Below are positions 45,154 through 54,519 of a stretch of DNA of 64,000 nt, piece by piece; position 1 is the first letter of the stretch; each line of letters opens with the position of its first letter. This DNA is from Hypericibacter sp963696655 (GTDB lineage Bacteria > Pseudomonadota > Alphaproteobacteria > Dongiales > Dongiaceae). The notes beneath the pieces were generated by a model. That model worked only from the letters and a program-made list of their open reading frames with translations, did not search any database and was not told the DNA's origin. The DNA lies in contig CAVOLB010000136.1 in assembly GCA_963696655.1 (NCBI GenBank), positions 1-64,000 on the forward strand. Reading direction: 5' to 3'. The position numbers were made by a program, and so were the translations under genes.

Positions 45154-45363
45154 TCACTTATACGGATCCAAATCCGGATACTGGCGGAGGATCGGTGTCA
45201 GTAGATCCGGGTAGATATCGCCCATGATCTGCGCCAAGCGCCGCCGAAAATCTCTTCTCTCATCTTCGGCGACGATTTGTTCCGTGAGGGCAGCCAGGCG
45301 ATTGAGTGGTTCGGTCACGGTTTGCACGACCTCGATCATCCGAACCGCTAGGTCTCTTTCCAT
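45154..45363 (-). CDS. Conserved small protein, unknown function
   Basis: A 69-residue, mostly helical protein (MIEVVQTVTEPLNRLAALTEQIVAEDERRDFRR... ending LTPILRQYPDLDPYK). A proline-acid tail and a central charged helix suggest a small partner protein. Similar short hypothetical proteins occur in other alphaproteobacteria. It lies 46 bases upstream of the gene at 45107 on the same strand and may be cotranscribed. Confidence 0.6.
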   Translation of the reverse strand: MERDLAVRMIEVVQTVTEPLNRLAALTEQIVAEDERRDFRRRLAQIMGDIYPDLLTPILRQYPDLDPYK

Positions 45364-45492
45364 GTTGCAACCTGGATGGTGGCCGTTCCGGCGCTGCGAT
45401 CAAACCTTGGTGACCAGGATAACCAGAGGTTGTAGGATCAGGCAAGAGACGCGAGCCGTGTGAATATTCACCGCTTTGGGAATGCGTGACCC

Positions 45493-46257
45493 ATGAAGCG
45501 CAGATGTCCGAAATGTGAAGAGCGGGCGGTATCAGTCTGGAGCGCCGACGCACTGACGATGAATTGCGCGGCATGCGGTGCCTATTTCAGACATTCCCGA
45601 CTTTGGGATCAGACGTGGTACTGGGGTTTCACTCTCCTCCTTATCAACGAGTTCAGCCTCGCGCTGCTCGCGTTCGCTCTTGTTCTTTCAGTTTCCGATC
45701 CATTGTCCTGGTGGTCCGTCCTATCGGTCGCGCTTCTCGTGGCATGGGTCGCGGTTTTCGCCTCCCGAGCGCTCATTCCCCTGCGCGAGGTCGAGGCGCC
45801 AAACCCTGACGAGAGGCGCCGGAACTGGCGCCATAGAGGCCTGCATCTCCTGCTGATTGCCTTGCCCTTCCTGCAATGGGTGCTTCCGTTCGTCGGCCGG
45901 TCCGACTATCAGGTCAACTTTCCCGTGGCGATCGCCGTGGCGTCGGTTGCGGTTGGCTTTCTGGTCTATTCCATCTCGCTGAACGGCCGCTATTTCTATT
46001 ATCGAGGACTGCGGCGACGCTTGGTGGGAACCGGACAGGCCCCGGCCCTGGCGGATACGAACTTGGCGCTCACGCTCGGTTTTCCCTGTTGTTGGGCCGG
46101 GATCTCGCTGGCCGTTTTCTATTTGCAGATCGATGGCGCCGACAGCGACCTGCGGAAACTTGGCCTGATTGCGCTCGCTGCAATCGCATCGTTGGCTTCG
46201 CTGCTTATGGGCTGCTACTGGGCCGGGCGGAATTCGACCCGTCCCGCATTTCGATGA
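45493..46257 (+). CDS. Membrane protein with N-terminal zinc ribbon, unknown function
   Basis: A 254-residue protein with an N-terminal C-x2-C...C-x2-C ribbon (CPKCEERAVS... MNCAACGAYF, residues 5-31) and about six membrane segments (first WGFTLLLINEFSLALLAFALVLS). No family recognised. The next gene starts 14 bases after its stop, so the two are likely one transcript. Codon use is close to the surroundings but the gene is less G/C-rich than its core neighbours. Confidence 0.65.
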   Translation: MKRRCPKCEERAVSVWSADALTMNCAACGAYFRHSRLWDQTWYWGFTLLLINEFSLALLAFALVLSVSDPLSWWSVLSVALLVAWVAVFASRALIPLREVEAPNPDERRRNWRHRGLHLLLIALPFLQWVLPFVGRSDYQVNFPVAIAVASVAVGFLVYSISLNGRYFYYRGLRRRLVGTGQAPALADTNLALTLGFPCCWAGISLAVFYLQIDGADSDLRKLGLIALAAIASLASLLMGCYWAGRNSTRPAFR

Positions 46258-46270
46258 GGGGGTCGGCCCG

Positions 46271-46765
46271 ATGGGACGACAGATCAATTTTTACCTGACC
46301 CCCGAGGACCAGGTGGCCTTCGAGGAACGCCTCAAGAAGGCGGGCGATTTCGTCGCCCTCCGTTGGAAATCGGACAAGCCGGAACCGGCGGTGGTGGATT
46401 TGTCAGCTCAAAGGGGCTTTCTGTCCCTGCGTTTGGTCTTGCCACAGCACCTTTCCGAACTCTCGATACAGCCAATTCCCAGCCGTCAGGAATATTTCGT
46501 GGACGGTTTGATCTCGCCGGTGGTGGAGTATTCGCGATGCCCTCAGGAGGATCGTCTGATCCGTCGCGGCCGCCTCTATTTTCAGGAAGGCTATTTCGAT
46601 GCCGCCGGCAAATGGGTCGTGAAGGACGAGGTCTTCATCACTTGGGCGCGGCGCCTGCGCGAAACAGCGCGCCGGTTCTTCAAGGGGCGACGCATCAGCT
46701 TTTTCTATCTGGGCGAAGGCGCGGAAAGGGCCCGGGCGGAAGGTTTTGAGCTGTCGCAGATCTAG
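46271..46765 (+). CDS. Uncharacterised protein
   Basis: A 164-residue soluble protein starting GRQINFYLTPEDQVAFEERLKK, with a basic C-terminal helix (WARRLRETARRFFKGRR). Proteins with the same QINFYLTPED opening are scattered in diverse bacteria as hypothetical genes; no function is known to me. Start is the ATG at 46271, after GAGGGGG; an open upstream frame runs into the preceding gene. Likely cotranscribed with its neighbours. Confidence 0.65.
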   Translation: MGRQINFYLTPEDQVAFEERLKKAGDFVALRWKSDKPEPAVVDLSAQRGFLSLRLVLPQHLSELSIQPIPSRQEYFVDGLISPVVEYSRCPQEDRLIRRGRLYFQEGYFDAAGKWVVKDEVFITWARRLRETARRFFKGRRISFFYLGEGAERARAEGFELSQI

Positions 46766-46788
46766 CGGGTTTTCTCGGAGGGTAGCGC

Positions 46789-47142
46789 ATGATCGCGAAA
46801 AGATTATCCACGCGTCTGATCATTGAGATCGCCGCCATTCTGATCGTCGTGATGACGGCGTTTCAGACCATGCGAGCGTCCGAAGTCAGAACGACTGAGA
46901 AGATCTCTGCAGCCGGTTTCGTCGCCATCCGGACCGCGGCCCAGAAGCTGGAAGAACATGGCGTGCCGGTGGACGGCTATGCGATCTCGGTGGTCACCTC
47001 GGCCGCCGGCGTGACCGTTTTCTTCGTCGATCCGAAGGGATGCCCGGAAGGCACACGCGGGAATTGCGGAGATATTGAGGGCTTCGAAGCGGAGTTGACG
47101 CCGGACGGCCAGCAGGTCGTCCGATCGGCGTTCATCCGATAG
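46789..47142 (+). CDS. Membrane-anchored protein, unknown function
   Basis: A 117-residue protein with one N-terminal membrane helix (LIIEIAAILIVVMTAFQTM) acting as anchor and a periplasmic domain with two cysteines (KGCPEGTRGNCGD) likely joined by a disulfide. A GGAGGGTAGCGC site precedes the ATG. It closes the small plus-strand run of unknown genes; a bidirectional hairpin follows. Confidence 0.6.
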   Translation: MIAKRLSTRLIIEIAAILIVVMTAFQTMRASEVRTTEKISAAGFVAIRTAAQKLEEHGVPVDGYAISVVTSAAGVTVFFVDPKGCPEGTRGNCGDIEGFEAELTPDGQQVVRSAFIR

Positions 47143-47157
47143 CCCCCCAAAAGCCGA

Positions 47158-47186
47158 AGGCCGCGCACCTTTCGGTGTCGCGGCCT
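47158..47186. terminator. Bidirectional terminator before rpmG
   Basis: A 12-bp interrupted stem (AGGCCGCGCACC, loop TTTC, GGTG-T-CGCGGCCT) between the plus-strand gene ending at 47142 and rpmG ending at 47244 on the minus strand. No run of T follows, so strength is uncertain. Confidence 0.55.
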
Positions 47187-47243
47187 CCTAGCCTCTCGAC
47201 GGTGCTGGGGCTAACCCCGCACCGGAGCGCGTGTGAGCGCTCC

Positions 47244-47411
47244 CTACTTGATCTTGTATTCCTTGAACGCGACATGCTTGCGCGCGACCGGGTCGTACTT
47301 CTTGAACTCGAGCTTCTCGGTCTTTGTGCGCGGGTTCTTCTTGGTCACGTAATAGAAGCCGGTGTCGGCCGTGCTGACCAATTTGATGAGGATCGTGCTG
47401 CTCTTGGCCAT
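47244..47411 (-). CDS. rpmG: 50S ribosomal protein L33
   Basis: A 55-residue ribosomal protein: MAKSSTILIKLVSTADTGFY through NPRTKTEKLEFKKYDPVARKH and ending FKEYKIK. It lacks the four cysteines of the zinc-binding form, so it is the C-minus type, usual for the class. ATG at 47411, stop at 47244; too short for common length cutoffs but unmistakable. It sits about 120 bases from the NUDIX gene on the same strand, a known neighbour in this group. Confidence 0.96.
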   Translation of the reverse strand: MAKSSTILIKLVSTADTGFYYVTKKNPRTKTEKLEFKKYDPVARKHVAFKEYKIK

Positions 47412-47532
47412 GGTGGGCCGCTCCTGAAAACCGCTTCAAAACAGGCGGCGGAAGATAAGCGTTTCCCGGTTTAAGTCAAGATTTCCGGGGGGTTGTCGGG
47501 AGTGGCGGAACGCCCCGGCGGCCGGCCCCGGC

Positions 47533-48219
47533 CTAACCCCGCCGGGGCTTGGCTACATCCTTGATATAGCGGAACAAAGCGGGATTCTCGGCGCCCGGTC
47601 GGTGGCCCCGCCGCCAGCGCCGGACGGCCTCCGCCAGCACATATTCGGTCACATCGACCAGGTTCATGCCGGCCATGGCCTCGACCGGGCGCCAGGCCAG
47701 GTCCACGAGCTCGCCGTCGCCCGCGAGCCCGCCCTGGGCCGCCGCCCCGTCGCCCAGGAAGAAGCGGCTGTTATAGCGCCGGTGCGAGCCCCGGGGCGTG
47801 ATCGCCCGGCAGATGAAATCGAACGCCTCGAAGCGGGGCGCCAGGCCGCGCTCGGCGAATTGGCGCCAGATGTCGGCCTTGGGTGGATAGGCAGGCTGGG
47901 GACCGGGGGCCCCGATCAGCAGGCCCGTCTCCTCGAAGGTCTCGCGAATGGCAGCGCGCAGAAAGGTCGCGGGGCGCTTGCGGGGCGCCGCCCGGCGCAG
48001 CGCGGTCTCGACGCCCGGCGCCAGATGTTCCTCGAAGCCGGAGGGCAGCCGGTCTTGCGGATCCACGCGCCCGCCTGGGAAGACATAGATGTCGGGCAGG
48101 AACTTCGCCTTGCCGTGGCGGCGTCCCATCAGCACTTCGGGTCCGCCATGGGCACCCTCGCGCAGCAGCACGATGCCGGCCGCGTCGACCGGCCTGACCA
48201 GAGGGATCGTCTCGGTCAC
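47533..48219 (-). CDS. NUDIX hydrolase
   Basis: A 228-residue NUDIX enzyme; the catalytic box reads AAIRETFEETGLL (REUxEExGU) with the preceding Gly-rich strand VFPGGRVD. Such proteins cut nucleoside diphosphates linked to another group; target unknown. An extended C-terminal part contains WRPVEAMAG and the ending DVAKPRRG. It lies downstream of the S41 protease and upstream of rpmG on the minus strand. Confidence 0.9.
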   Translation of the reverse strand: MTETIPLVRPVDAAGIVLLREGAHGGPEVLMGRRHGKAKFLPDIYVFPGGRVDPQDRLPSGFEEHLAPGVETALRRAAPRKRPATFLRAAIRETFEETGLLIGAPGPQPAYPPKADIWRQFAERGLAPRFEAFDFICRAITPRGSHRRYNSRFFLGDGAAAQGGLAGDGELVDLAWRPVEAMAGMNLVDVTEYVLAEAVRRWRRGHRPGAENPALFRYIKDVAKPRRG

Positions 48220-48267
48220 CGGGAGTCGACCGTGTCGCGCGTCATATGTCGACCGCTTCGCTCAGGG

Positions 48268-49863
48268 TTATGGGGCCTGAGTCACGGCGGCGGCTTCGGC
48301 GGCGTCGGCCGGCGAGGGGGACTCGCCCAGGGCCACGGCGCGGATGTAGAGCTGCGGCTTGTGGATCAGGTCCAGCGCCATCTCGACATCGGTCGCAGGC
48401 TCCGACTTCACCTGCGGACAGGTCTTGCGCAGCTTGTCCATCTCGGCCGTGTCGGTGGGTTTCAGCGCGTTGCGCTCGGCCACGGGGATGGCCCGCAGCT
48501 CGTTATGCTCGAGCTCGGTCATCAGCTCCGACGGGCTGTGGCCGTTGGTGCAGATCGACGGCAGCACGCCGAGCTTGTTCAGGGTGTAGCCCGAGGGCGC
48601 ATGGAAGCGCGCCCAGGTCAGGGTCAGCTCGCCGCTGTTGGGCAGGCGCAGCACCGTCTGCACCGTGCCTTTGCCGTAGGAGTTGCTGCCGATCACGACC
48701 GCGCGGCCGCTGTCCTGGAGCGCCGCCGCCACGATCTCCGAGGCCGAGGCGGAGTTGCCATTGACCAGCACCACGATCGGCCGGCCGTCGGCGAGGTCGC
48801 CCGCGGTCGCCTCGAAATATTGATGGCTGTCGGGATGGCGGCCATGGGTCGAGACGATGCGGCCCTTCTGCATGAAGACGTCGGAGACCGCGACCGCCTC
48901 GTCCAGGAGCCCGCCCGGGTTGCTGCGCAGGTCCAGCACATAGCCGGTGACGTTGGCGGCGCCGATCTCCGCCTTCGCATGGGAGATCTCGCGCTCCAGG
49001 CTCTCGGAGGTGTCGGAATTGAAGCCGTAGATATGGAAATAGGCGACGTTGCCCTCGGGGTGATAGACCACCGTCTCCGGCACCACATGGGCGCGCGACA
49101 GCAGGATCGTCGTCGGCACGGTCGTCTCGGCCTTCAGCAGCTTGAGCTCGACGCGGCTGTCCACCGGCCCGCGCAGCTTGTCGACCACCTGATGCTGGTC
49201 GAGCCCCGCCACATCCTGCCCGTCGATGGCGAGGATGATGTCGTCGGTCTGCAGGCCGGCGCGCTGGGCCGGCGTGTAGTTCATGACCGAGATGATGCGG
49301 ACGCGGTTGTCGGCGACCGCGACCTTCACGCCGATCCCGCCGAAGCCGTCGCGCGAGGCGCGGTTCTCGTCGGCGTCCGCCGCGCTCGAATAGCGCGAGA
49401 AGCCGTCGAGCTTCGACACCATGCCGTCGAACACGGCCTCGTAGATCTTCTCGGGCGGAGTCAGGGCCAGCTTCGCCGAATGGAGCTTCGCGGTCTCGAC
49501 ATAGCGCGCGGCGAGCTCGCCCCAGTCGGTCGCGTCATAGGCGGAGGGCGCATCGAAGCGAACCGATTCCTGGCCGTCGATGTCGAGCTCGACCTCGGTG
49601 CTGTTGCGCCGCAGGCCGATCGCCGGGTCGAAGGCATCGAGGCGCTTCAGCCCCTCGACGGTGACGTCGCCCAGATTGATGCGGTCGATATAGACGGCGT
49701 CGATGTCGTTCAACCCCGTGACGAACATGTCGCGGGTCTCGTCGCGGTCGCTGGTGGCCGTGCTCGGGCCATCGGTGCTGCCGCAGGCCGCGAGAGCGAA
49801 CGCCGCCATGACCGCTGCCAGCGGCAGAAGCCGCAGCGCGCTGTTGATCAATCTCCCACCCAT
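48268..49863 (-). CDS. S41 family C-terminal processing peptidase, lipoprotein
   Basis: Serine protease of the CtpA/Prc group with a lipoprotein signal: hydrophobic helix then LAAC with acylated Cys27. The 531-residue protein has a helical N-terminal region (to about 150), a PDZ domain (GFGGIGVKVAVADN...QRAGLQTDDIILAIDGQ, about 172-260), and the S41 core with catalytic Ser in GNSASASEI and Lys in SYGKGTVQT. It probably cleaves periplasmic proteins and could adjust envelope assembly. The stop lies 48 bases from the NUDIX start; a repeat lies upstream. Confidence 0.92.
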   Translation of the reverse strand: MGGRLINSALRLLPLAAVMAAFALAACGSTDGPSTATSDRDETRDMFVTGLNDIDAVYIDRINLGDVTVEGLKRLDAFDPAIGLRRNSTEVELDIDGQESVRFDAPSAYDATDWGELAARYVETAKLHSAKLALTPPEKIYEAVFDGMVSKLDGFSRYSSAADADENRASRDGFGGIGVKVAVADNRVRIISVMNYTPAQRAGLQTDDIILAIDGQDVAGLDQHQVVDKLRGPVDSRVELKLLKAETTVPTTILLSRAHVVPETVVYHPEGNVAYFHIYGFNSDTSESLEREISHAKAEIGAANVTGYVLDLRSNPGGLLDEAVAVSDVFMQKGRIVSTHGRHPDSHQYFEATAGDLADGRPIVVLVNGNSASASEIVAAALQDSGRAVVIGSNSYGKGTVQTVLRLPNSGELTLTWARFHAPSGYTLNKLGVLPSICTNGHSPSELMTELEHNELRAIPVAERNALKPTDTAEMDKLRKTCPQVKSEPATDVEMALDLIHKPQLYIRAVALGESPSPADAAEAAAVTQAP

Positions 49864-50061
49864 CCGGGTGTCCTCATCGTGATCGAAGTCGGGGCCAGGT
49901 CCCGAGCCTTGGTTACGCGCCGGCCGCCGAGCCGGATTGGCTGGCAGATTAGCAAAAAACGGCGAAAAGGCGACATATCTCCTCTCCGCGCGACCTGCGG
50001 CATTTTTGCCGGAATTTCATGGAGATGGGCGGCAGATAGCGGGCTGAGGCTGAAATAAGTC

Positions 50062-50130
50062 TCACCCTCCCCGTGAAGGCCGCTTCGCAGCCTTCATCCG
50101 CCCCTCCCGCAAGGGAAGGGGCTGAAGTGA
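50062..50130. repeat. Double-hairpin GC repeat, copy H (short)
   Basis: A shorter, more divergent member: an AAGGC...GCCTT stem (50073-50096) next to a CCCCTCCC-GCAA-GGGAAGGGG hairpin (about 50100-50120). It lies ten bases behind the dctA stop, in the 277-base gap to the S41 protease gene. Nothing else was seen in that gap. Confidence 0.5.
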
Positions 50131-50140
50131 GGCGGTCCCG

Positions 50141-51460
50141 CTAAACCGGTTCCCGCGCCAGCGCCTTAACCCTATGCGGCTGCGCCAGCGCCTGGTGCAG
50201 TTCCTCCCGGTCGAGTTCGCCCTCGAGCCGGCTGATGACGAGGGTCGCGACGCCATTGCCGACCAGATTGGTGAGCGCGCGGCATTCGCTCATGAATTTG
50301 TCGATGCCGACCAGGATCGCCAGGGCCTGGATCGGAATGTCGGGGATGATGGCGAGGGTCGCCGCCAGGGTGACGAAGCCGGCGCCGGTCACGCCCGAGG
50401 CGCCCTTCGAGGTCAGCATCGCGATCGCCAGGATGCTCATCTCCTGGCCGATGGTGAGCGGCGTGTTGGTGGCCTGGGCAAGGAACAGCGTCGCCAGCGT
50501 CATATAGATGTTGGTGCCGTCGAGATTGAAGCTGTAGCCGGTCGGGATCACCAGTCCCACAACCGCGCGCGAGGCCCCGAGCCGCTCCATCTTCTGGATC
50601 ATGTTCGGCAGCACGGTCTCCGACGAGCTGGTGCCCAGCACGATCAGCAATTCGTCCTTGATATAGGCGATGAAACGCAGGATCGAGAATCCGGTGAGGC
50701 ACGCGATCGTGCCCAGCACCAGGAGCACGAACAGGATGCTCGCGGCATAGAAGGTCGCGACCAGCGCCGCCAGATTCCAGAGCGAGCCGAGGCCATAGGC
50801 GCCGACCGTGAAGGCCATGGCGCCGAAGGCGCCGATGGGAGCCACCCGCACGATCATGCCGATGATGCGGAAGAAGAGCTGGCCCGCCGTCTCGATCGCG
50901 CCCGCGATGCGCTCGCCCAGCGGCCCCATGCGCGAGATCGCGAAGCCGGTCAGGATCGCCACCAGCAGCACCTGGAGCAGGTCGCCCTTGGCGAAGGCGT
51001 CGAAGAAGCTGTTCGGGATGATCGCCATCAGATGGCCGACGACGCTGTCCTCATGGGCGCGCGTCACATAGCTCTTGACCAGATCGGGATCGAGCGCGGC
51101 GGGATCGATGTTGAAGCCCTGGCCGGGCTTGACCAGCTCGCCGACCAGAAGGCCGATCGCGAGCGCGAAGGACGACACCACCTCGAAATAGACCAGGGTC
51201 TCGACCCCGACGCGGCCCACCTTCCTGAGATCGCCCATCGAGCCGATGCCATGGACCACCGTGCAGAAGATCACCGGCGCGATCATCATCCGGATCAGCG
51301 CGATGAAGCCGTCGCCCAGCGGCTTCATCGCCGCGCCCAGATGAGGGAACCACCATCCGAGCGCCACGCCGATCGCGATGGCGACGAGCACCTGGACATA
51401 GAGGATCCGATACCAGGGGCGGTGCGGTCGGGGAGTGTCGGGGGTGACGGCAGCGGTCAT
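50141..51460 (-). CDS. dctA: C4-dicarboxylate transporter DctA (DAACS family)
   Basis: Sodium- or proton-coupled importer of succinate, fumarate and malate. From the ATG at 51460 it has 439 residues with about eight membrane helices and two re-entrant loops; hallmarks are LGTSSSETVLP (serine-rich loop), VVGLVIPTGYSFNLDGTNIY and SKGASGVTGAGFVTLAATL. No dctBD sensor pair is beside it. The upstream region is occupied by repeats; the frame opens further upstream without a start signal. Confidence 0.94.
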   Translation of the reverse strand: MTAAVTPDTPRPHRPWYRILYVQVLVAIAIGVALGWWFPHLGAAMKPLGDGFIALIRMMIAPVIFCTVVHGIGSMGDLRKVGRVGVETLVYFEVVSSFALAIGLLVGELVKPGQGFNIDPAALDPDLVKSYVTRAHEDSVVGHLMAIIPNSFFDAFAKGDLLQVLLVAILTGFAISRMGPLGERIAGAIETAGQLFFRIIGMIVRVAPIGAFGAMAFTVGAYGLGSLWNLAALVATFYAASILFVLLVLGTIACLTGFSILRFIAYIKDELLIVLGTSSSETVLPNMIQKMERLGASRAVVGLVIPTGYSFNLDGTNIYMTLATLFLAQATNTPLTIGQEMSILAIAMLTSKGASGVTGAGFVTLAATLAIIPDIPIQALAILVGIDKFMSECRALTNLVGNGVATLVISRLEGELDREELHQALAQPHRVKALAREPV

Positions 51461-51816
51461 CGGAGCACACCGGATCGGGCGCGAGGAGCGCCAAGAATGG
51501 CTCGGTTCCGGCGGCGAGGGGAAGGGCGATGAACATGGCGACAAGGAAGAAGTTGCCCCTCTTCCCGATCAACTTTCCTCTCCACCCGCGCAGCGGGGGG
51601 AGAGGTTAGGTGAGGGGCGACGCGGTCGAGCGCGAGCAAGTGCAGGTCATTCGCATGCGGCGCTTGAATCCCCTCTCCCAACTTTTGGGGGAGGGCAGGG
51701 AGGGGGATGACGGGGGACGATGATCTCGTCGGGGTGCAAAGGGGCCGGTACCGAGCAGCCCCCTCCCCAACCCTCCCCCAAAGTTGGGGGAGGGGATTCC
51801 CTCGCCTCTTCGCGGC
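51461..51816. repeat. Double-hairpin GC repeat cluster, copy F
   Basis: The 356-base gap between rnr and dctA has no gene. It holds three hairpins of the family: CCTCTCC...GGAGAGG (51577-51605), a CCCCTCTCCC...GGGGGAGGG one (51670-51706) and CCCTCCCCC...GGGGGAGGG (51759-51796). The last ends 20 bases behind the rnr stop. The extra hairpin suggests two overlapping elements or one duplicated arm. Confidence 0.65.
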
Positions 51817-54168
51817 CTACCGCTTCTTCTTCCCGCGCTTCGGACCTTTGCCGCTTTTCGTGCGCGGGCCCTTGCCCGCCCCGCGGGGCGGGCCTTTGCG
51901 TTTGGCGCCGCCGGGCTTGCGCGAGGGGGGCGCGAAGCCGCCGGGCCTGCGCCCGTCCGGGCGGCCGCGGGGACGCGCTTCGGAGACACGCAACGCGGTC
52001 GGCTCGGCGGCGGCGTCCTCGCCTTCGATGATATGGAGCAGCAGCCCGCCGGTCGCGGCGTCGGCCTGCATGAGACGCAAATGCACCGGCTCGCCCAGCC
52101 GGTATTCGCGGCCCCAGCGCCGGCCGATCAGCGCATGGGCGCGTTCGTCATGGTCATACCAGTCGTCGGGCAGGCTGCCCATCGGCACGAGCCCGCTGGC
52201 GCCGGTGTCCTCCAGGGTCACGAACAGGCCGAAACGGGTCACGCCGTTGATGCGGCCCTTGAAGACCTGGCCCTCGCGGTTGGCGAGGAAGGCCGCGGCA
52301 TAGCGGTCCATCGCATCGCGCTCGGCCGCGGCGGCGCGGCGCTCGGTCGAGGAGATATGCTGGCCCAGGCTCTCGAAATTGGCCTCGGCGTCCTTCGGCA
52401 GGCCGTCCTCGCCGAAATGATGCGCGTCGATCAGCGCGCGATGGACCAGCAGGTCCGAATAGCGCCGGATCGGCGAGGTGAAATGCGCGTAGCGCGACAG
52501 CGCCAGACCGAAATGGCCCAGATTATGCGGGCTGTAATTGGCCTGGGCCTGGGTGCGCAGCACCAGGTCGTGGATCATCGCGGCGTAGGTGGTGCCGCGC
52601 ACCTTCACCAGCAGCTCGGTGAACATCTTCGGCCGCAGCACCTGGCCCTTGGCGAGAGCGAGGCCGAGGCCCTTCAGGCTTTCGCGCAAGGCGTCGACCT
52701 TGGCCGCATCCGGCTGGTCATGGACGCGATACATCACCGGCCGATTCTTGAGCTCGAGCGTCTCGGCGGCGGCGACATTGGCCGCGATCATGAACTCCTC
52801 GATCAGCTTGTGGCTGTCGAGGCGCTCGCGCGGCGCGATCTTGAGGATATGGCCATGCTCGTCGAGCACCACGCGCCGCTCGGGGATGTCGAGTTCGAGC
52901 GTGCCGCGCCGCTCGCGTTCGGCGAGCAGCGCCCTGAACGCGCCATAGAGCGGCTTGACGACGGGCTCGAGCAGCGGCGCGGTGAGCTCGTCGGGCTGAC
53001 CGTCGATCGCCGCCTGCATGCGGGTGTAGGTGAGGCGTGCCGCCGAGCGCATCAGCCCGCGATAGAAGCGGTGCGAGAGCTTCTCGCCCCGGGCGTTGAA
53101 GACCATGCGCACGGCGAGGCAGCCGCGGTCCTCGTTGGGCTTGAGCGAGCACCAGCCGTTCGAGAGTTCCTCGGGCAGCATCGGCACGACGCGGTCGGGG
53201 AAATAGACCGAGTTGCCGCGCTCGCGCGCGGCGCGATCGAGCCCCGAGCCGGGCGTCACATAATGGGCCACGTCCGCGATCGCGACCACGACCTGCCAGC
53301 CGCCGGGATTCTTCGGATCGTCATCGTCGGTGGCCCAGACGGCGTCGTCGAAATCGCGCGCATCCTCGCCATCGATGGTGACGAGCGGCATGTCGCGCAG
53401 GTCGGTGCGTTGTCCCAAAGTCACCGGTCCCGCATTTCGGGCCTCGGTCAGCGCCTCCTCGGTGAAGCGGGTCGGGATTTCCTGCTCGGCGATGGCGATC
53501 AGGCTGATGGTCCGGGGCTCGCCGAAGCGTCCCAGCCGCTCCGCGACGCGGCCCTGGAGGTGGCCGGTGCGGTGGGTGTGCAGCACCTCGAGTGCCACCA
53601 GCTCGCCGGGCTCCGCGCTGTTGGTATGGGGCGGCATGATGCGGTATTCGGCCTTCACGCGGCGGTCGGTGGGGCGCAGCTGTCCGCCGCCCTCGGGATG
53701 CTTCTCGAAGATGCCGATGATGCGCGAGGGCTGGCCCACCAGCTGGCGGATCAAGCGTGCGCTGTAGCTGTCGGCGCCGGTGCGCGAGAGCCGCGCCAGG
53801 ATTCGGTCGCCCGCGGCCAGGGCGGGGCTGCCGCGGCGCTCGGGCGCGACCTCGATGCGGGGCGGCGCCTCCTCGCTGGCCCAGCTCACCGGCCGCGCCA
53901 GCAGGTCGCCGTCGGGATCGGGGCCGTCGATCACCAGCACCGCGACCTCGGGCAGGCTGCCGGGCGGGGCCATGCGCCGCTTGCGGCCGCGATCGACCTC
54001 GCCGCTCTCGGCCAGCTCCTTCAGCAGCGCCTTCAGCGGAATCTTGTCGGCGCCCTTGAGCTGGAAGGCGCGCGCGATCTCCCGCTTGCCGACCGGCGTC
54101 GGGCTCTGGCGGATGAAGTCGAGAATCTGTTCGCGCGTCGGCAGCGCCGGCGCCTTGCCGCGGGCCAT
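51817..54168 (-). CDS. rnr: Ribonuclease R
   Basis: Processive 3'-to-5' exoribonuclease that degrades structured RNA, including rRNA. The 783-residue product has an N-terminal winged-helix (REQILDFIRQSPTPVGKREIARAFQ), two cold-shock-like domains, the RNB catalytic domain with the metal-binding DGEDARDFDDAVWA (about 277-290), an S1 domain near 640-720 and a very basic R/K/P/G-rich tail of about 50 residues typical of RNase R. It is upstream-adjacent to a cupin gene on the same strand, in the rnr-topA-dprA neighbourhood. Confidence 0.95.
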   Translation of the reverse strand: MARGKAPALPTREQILDFIRQSPTPVGKREIARAFQLKGADKIPLKALLKELAESGEVDRGRKRRMAPPGSLPEVAVLVIDGPDPDGDLLARPVSWASEEAPPRIEVAPERRGSPALAAGDRILARLSRTGADSYSARLIRQLVGQPSRIIGIFEKHPEGGGQLRPTDRRVKAEYRIMPPHTNSAEPGELVALEVLHTHRTGHLQGRVAERLGRFGEPRTISLIAIAEQEIPTRFTEEALTEARNAGPVTLGQRTDLRDMPLVTIDGEDARDFDDAVWATDDDDPKNPGGWQVVVAIADVAHYVTPGSGLDRAARERGNSVYFPDRVVPMLPEELSNGWCSLKPNEDRGCLAVRMVFNARGEKLSHRFYRGLMRSAARLTYTRMQAAIDGQPDELTAPLLEPVVKPLYGAFRALLAERERRGTLELDIPERRVVLDEHGHILKIAPRERLDSHKLIEEFMIAANVAAAETLELKNRPVMYRVHDQPDAAKVDALRESLKGLGLALAKGQVLRPKMFTELLVKVRGTTYAAMIHDLVLRTQAQANYSPHNLGHFGLALSRYAHFTSPIRRYSDLLVHRALIDAHHFGEDGLPKDAEANFESLGQHISSTERRAAAAERDAMDRYAAAFLANREGQVFKGRINGVTRFGLFVTLEDTGASGLVPMGSLPDDWYDHDERAHALIGRRWGREYRLGEPVHLRLMQADAATGGLLLHIIEGEDAAAEPTALRVSEARPRGRPDGRRPGGFAPPSRKPGGAKRKGPPRGAGKGPRTKSGKGPKRGKKKR

Positions 54169-54222
54169 GGGCTTACGAATTCCGCCCGGCCTTGCAGCCG
54201 GGCTCGAGGAACGGGGAGGGGA

Positions 54223-54519
54223 TCAGGGCTTGGTCTTGAATTCGATTTCGACGAAAGCGAATTCGTAAGGGTTGGCATTGATGACGTTATGTTCGACGCC
54301 GAGGGAGCGATAGTAGGAGCGCCCCGCCTCGAGATCGGCGAACTTCTCTTCCTTGCCGTCCCACAGCTTGAGCTTGCCGGTGGTGAGCGGCACCACGACA
54401 TAGTCGTATTCATGGCGATGCCAGGTGGTTTCCGCGCCCGGCGCGAAACGCCACTGGATCACCCGCACGCGATCGTTATCGACCTGCAAGGTGGGTTGAG
54501 CCTGGGGAGCTTCGGCCAT
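54223..54519 (-). CDS. Cupin domain-containing protein
   Basis: A 98-residue single cupin: metal-binding His pair in TTWHRHEYDYVVVPLT (about 31-46) with Glu after it, and the second His in LGVEHNV. The metal-binding set looks intact, so it may be an enzyme or a sensor of a small ligand; substrate unknown. The ATG at 54519 has AAGGA upstream. It lies between rnr and an insertion sequence, on the minus strand. Confidence 0.8.
   Translation of the reverse strand: MAEAPQAQPTLQVDNDRVRVIQWRFAPGAETTWHRHEYDYVVVPLTTGKLKLWDGKEEKFADLEAGRSYYRSLGVEHNVINANPYEFAFVEIEFKTKP

Noticed and set aside
51577..51796. Repeated hairpins as a CRISPR array
   Set aside because: Few units, unequal spacing, no conserved repeat-spacer pattern and no cas genes.
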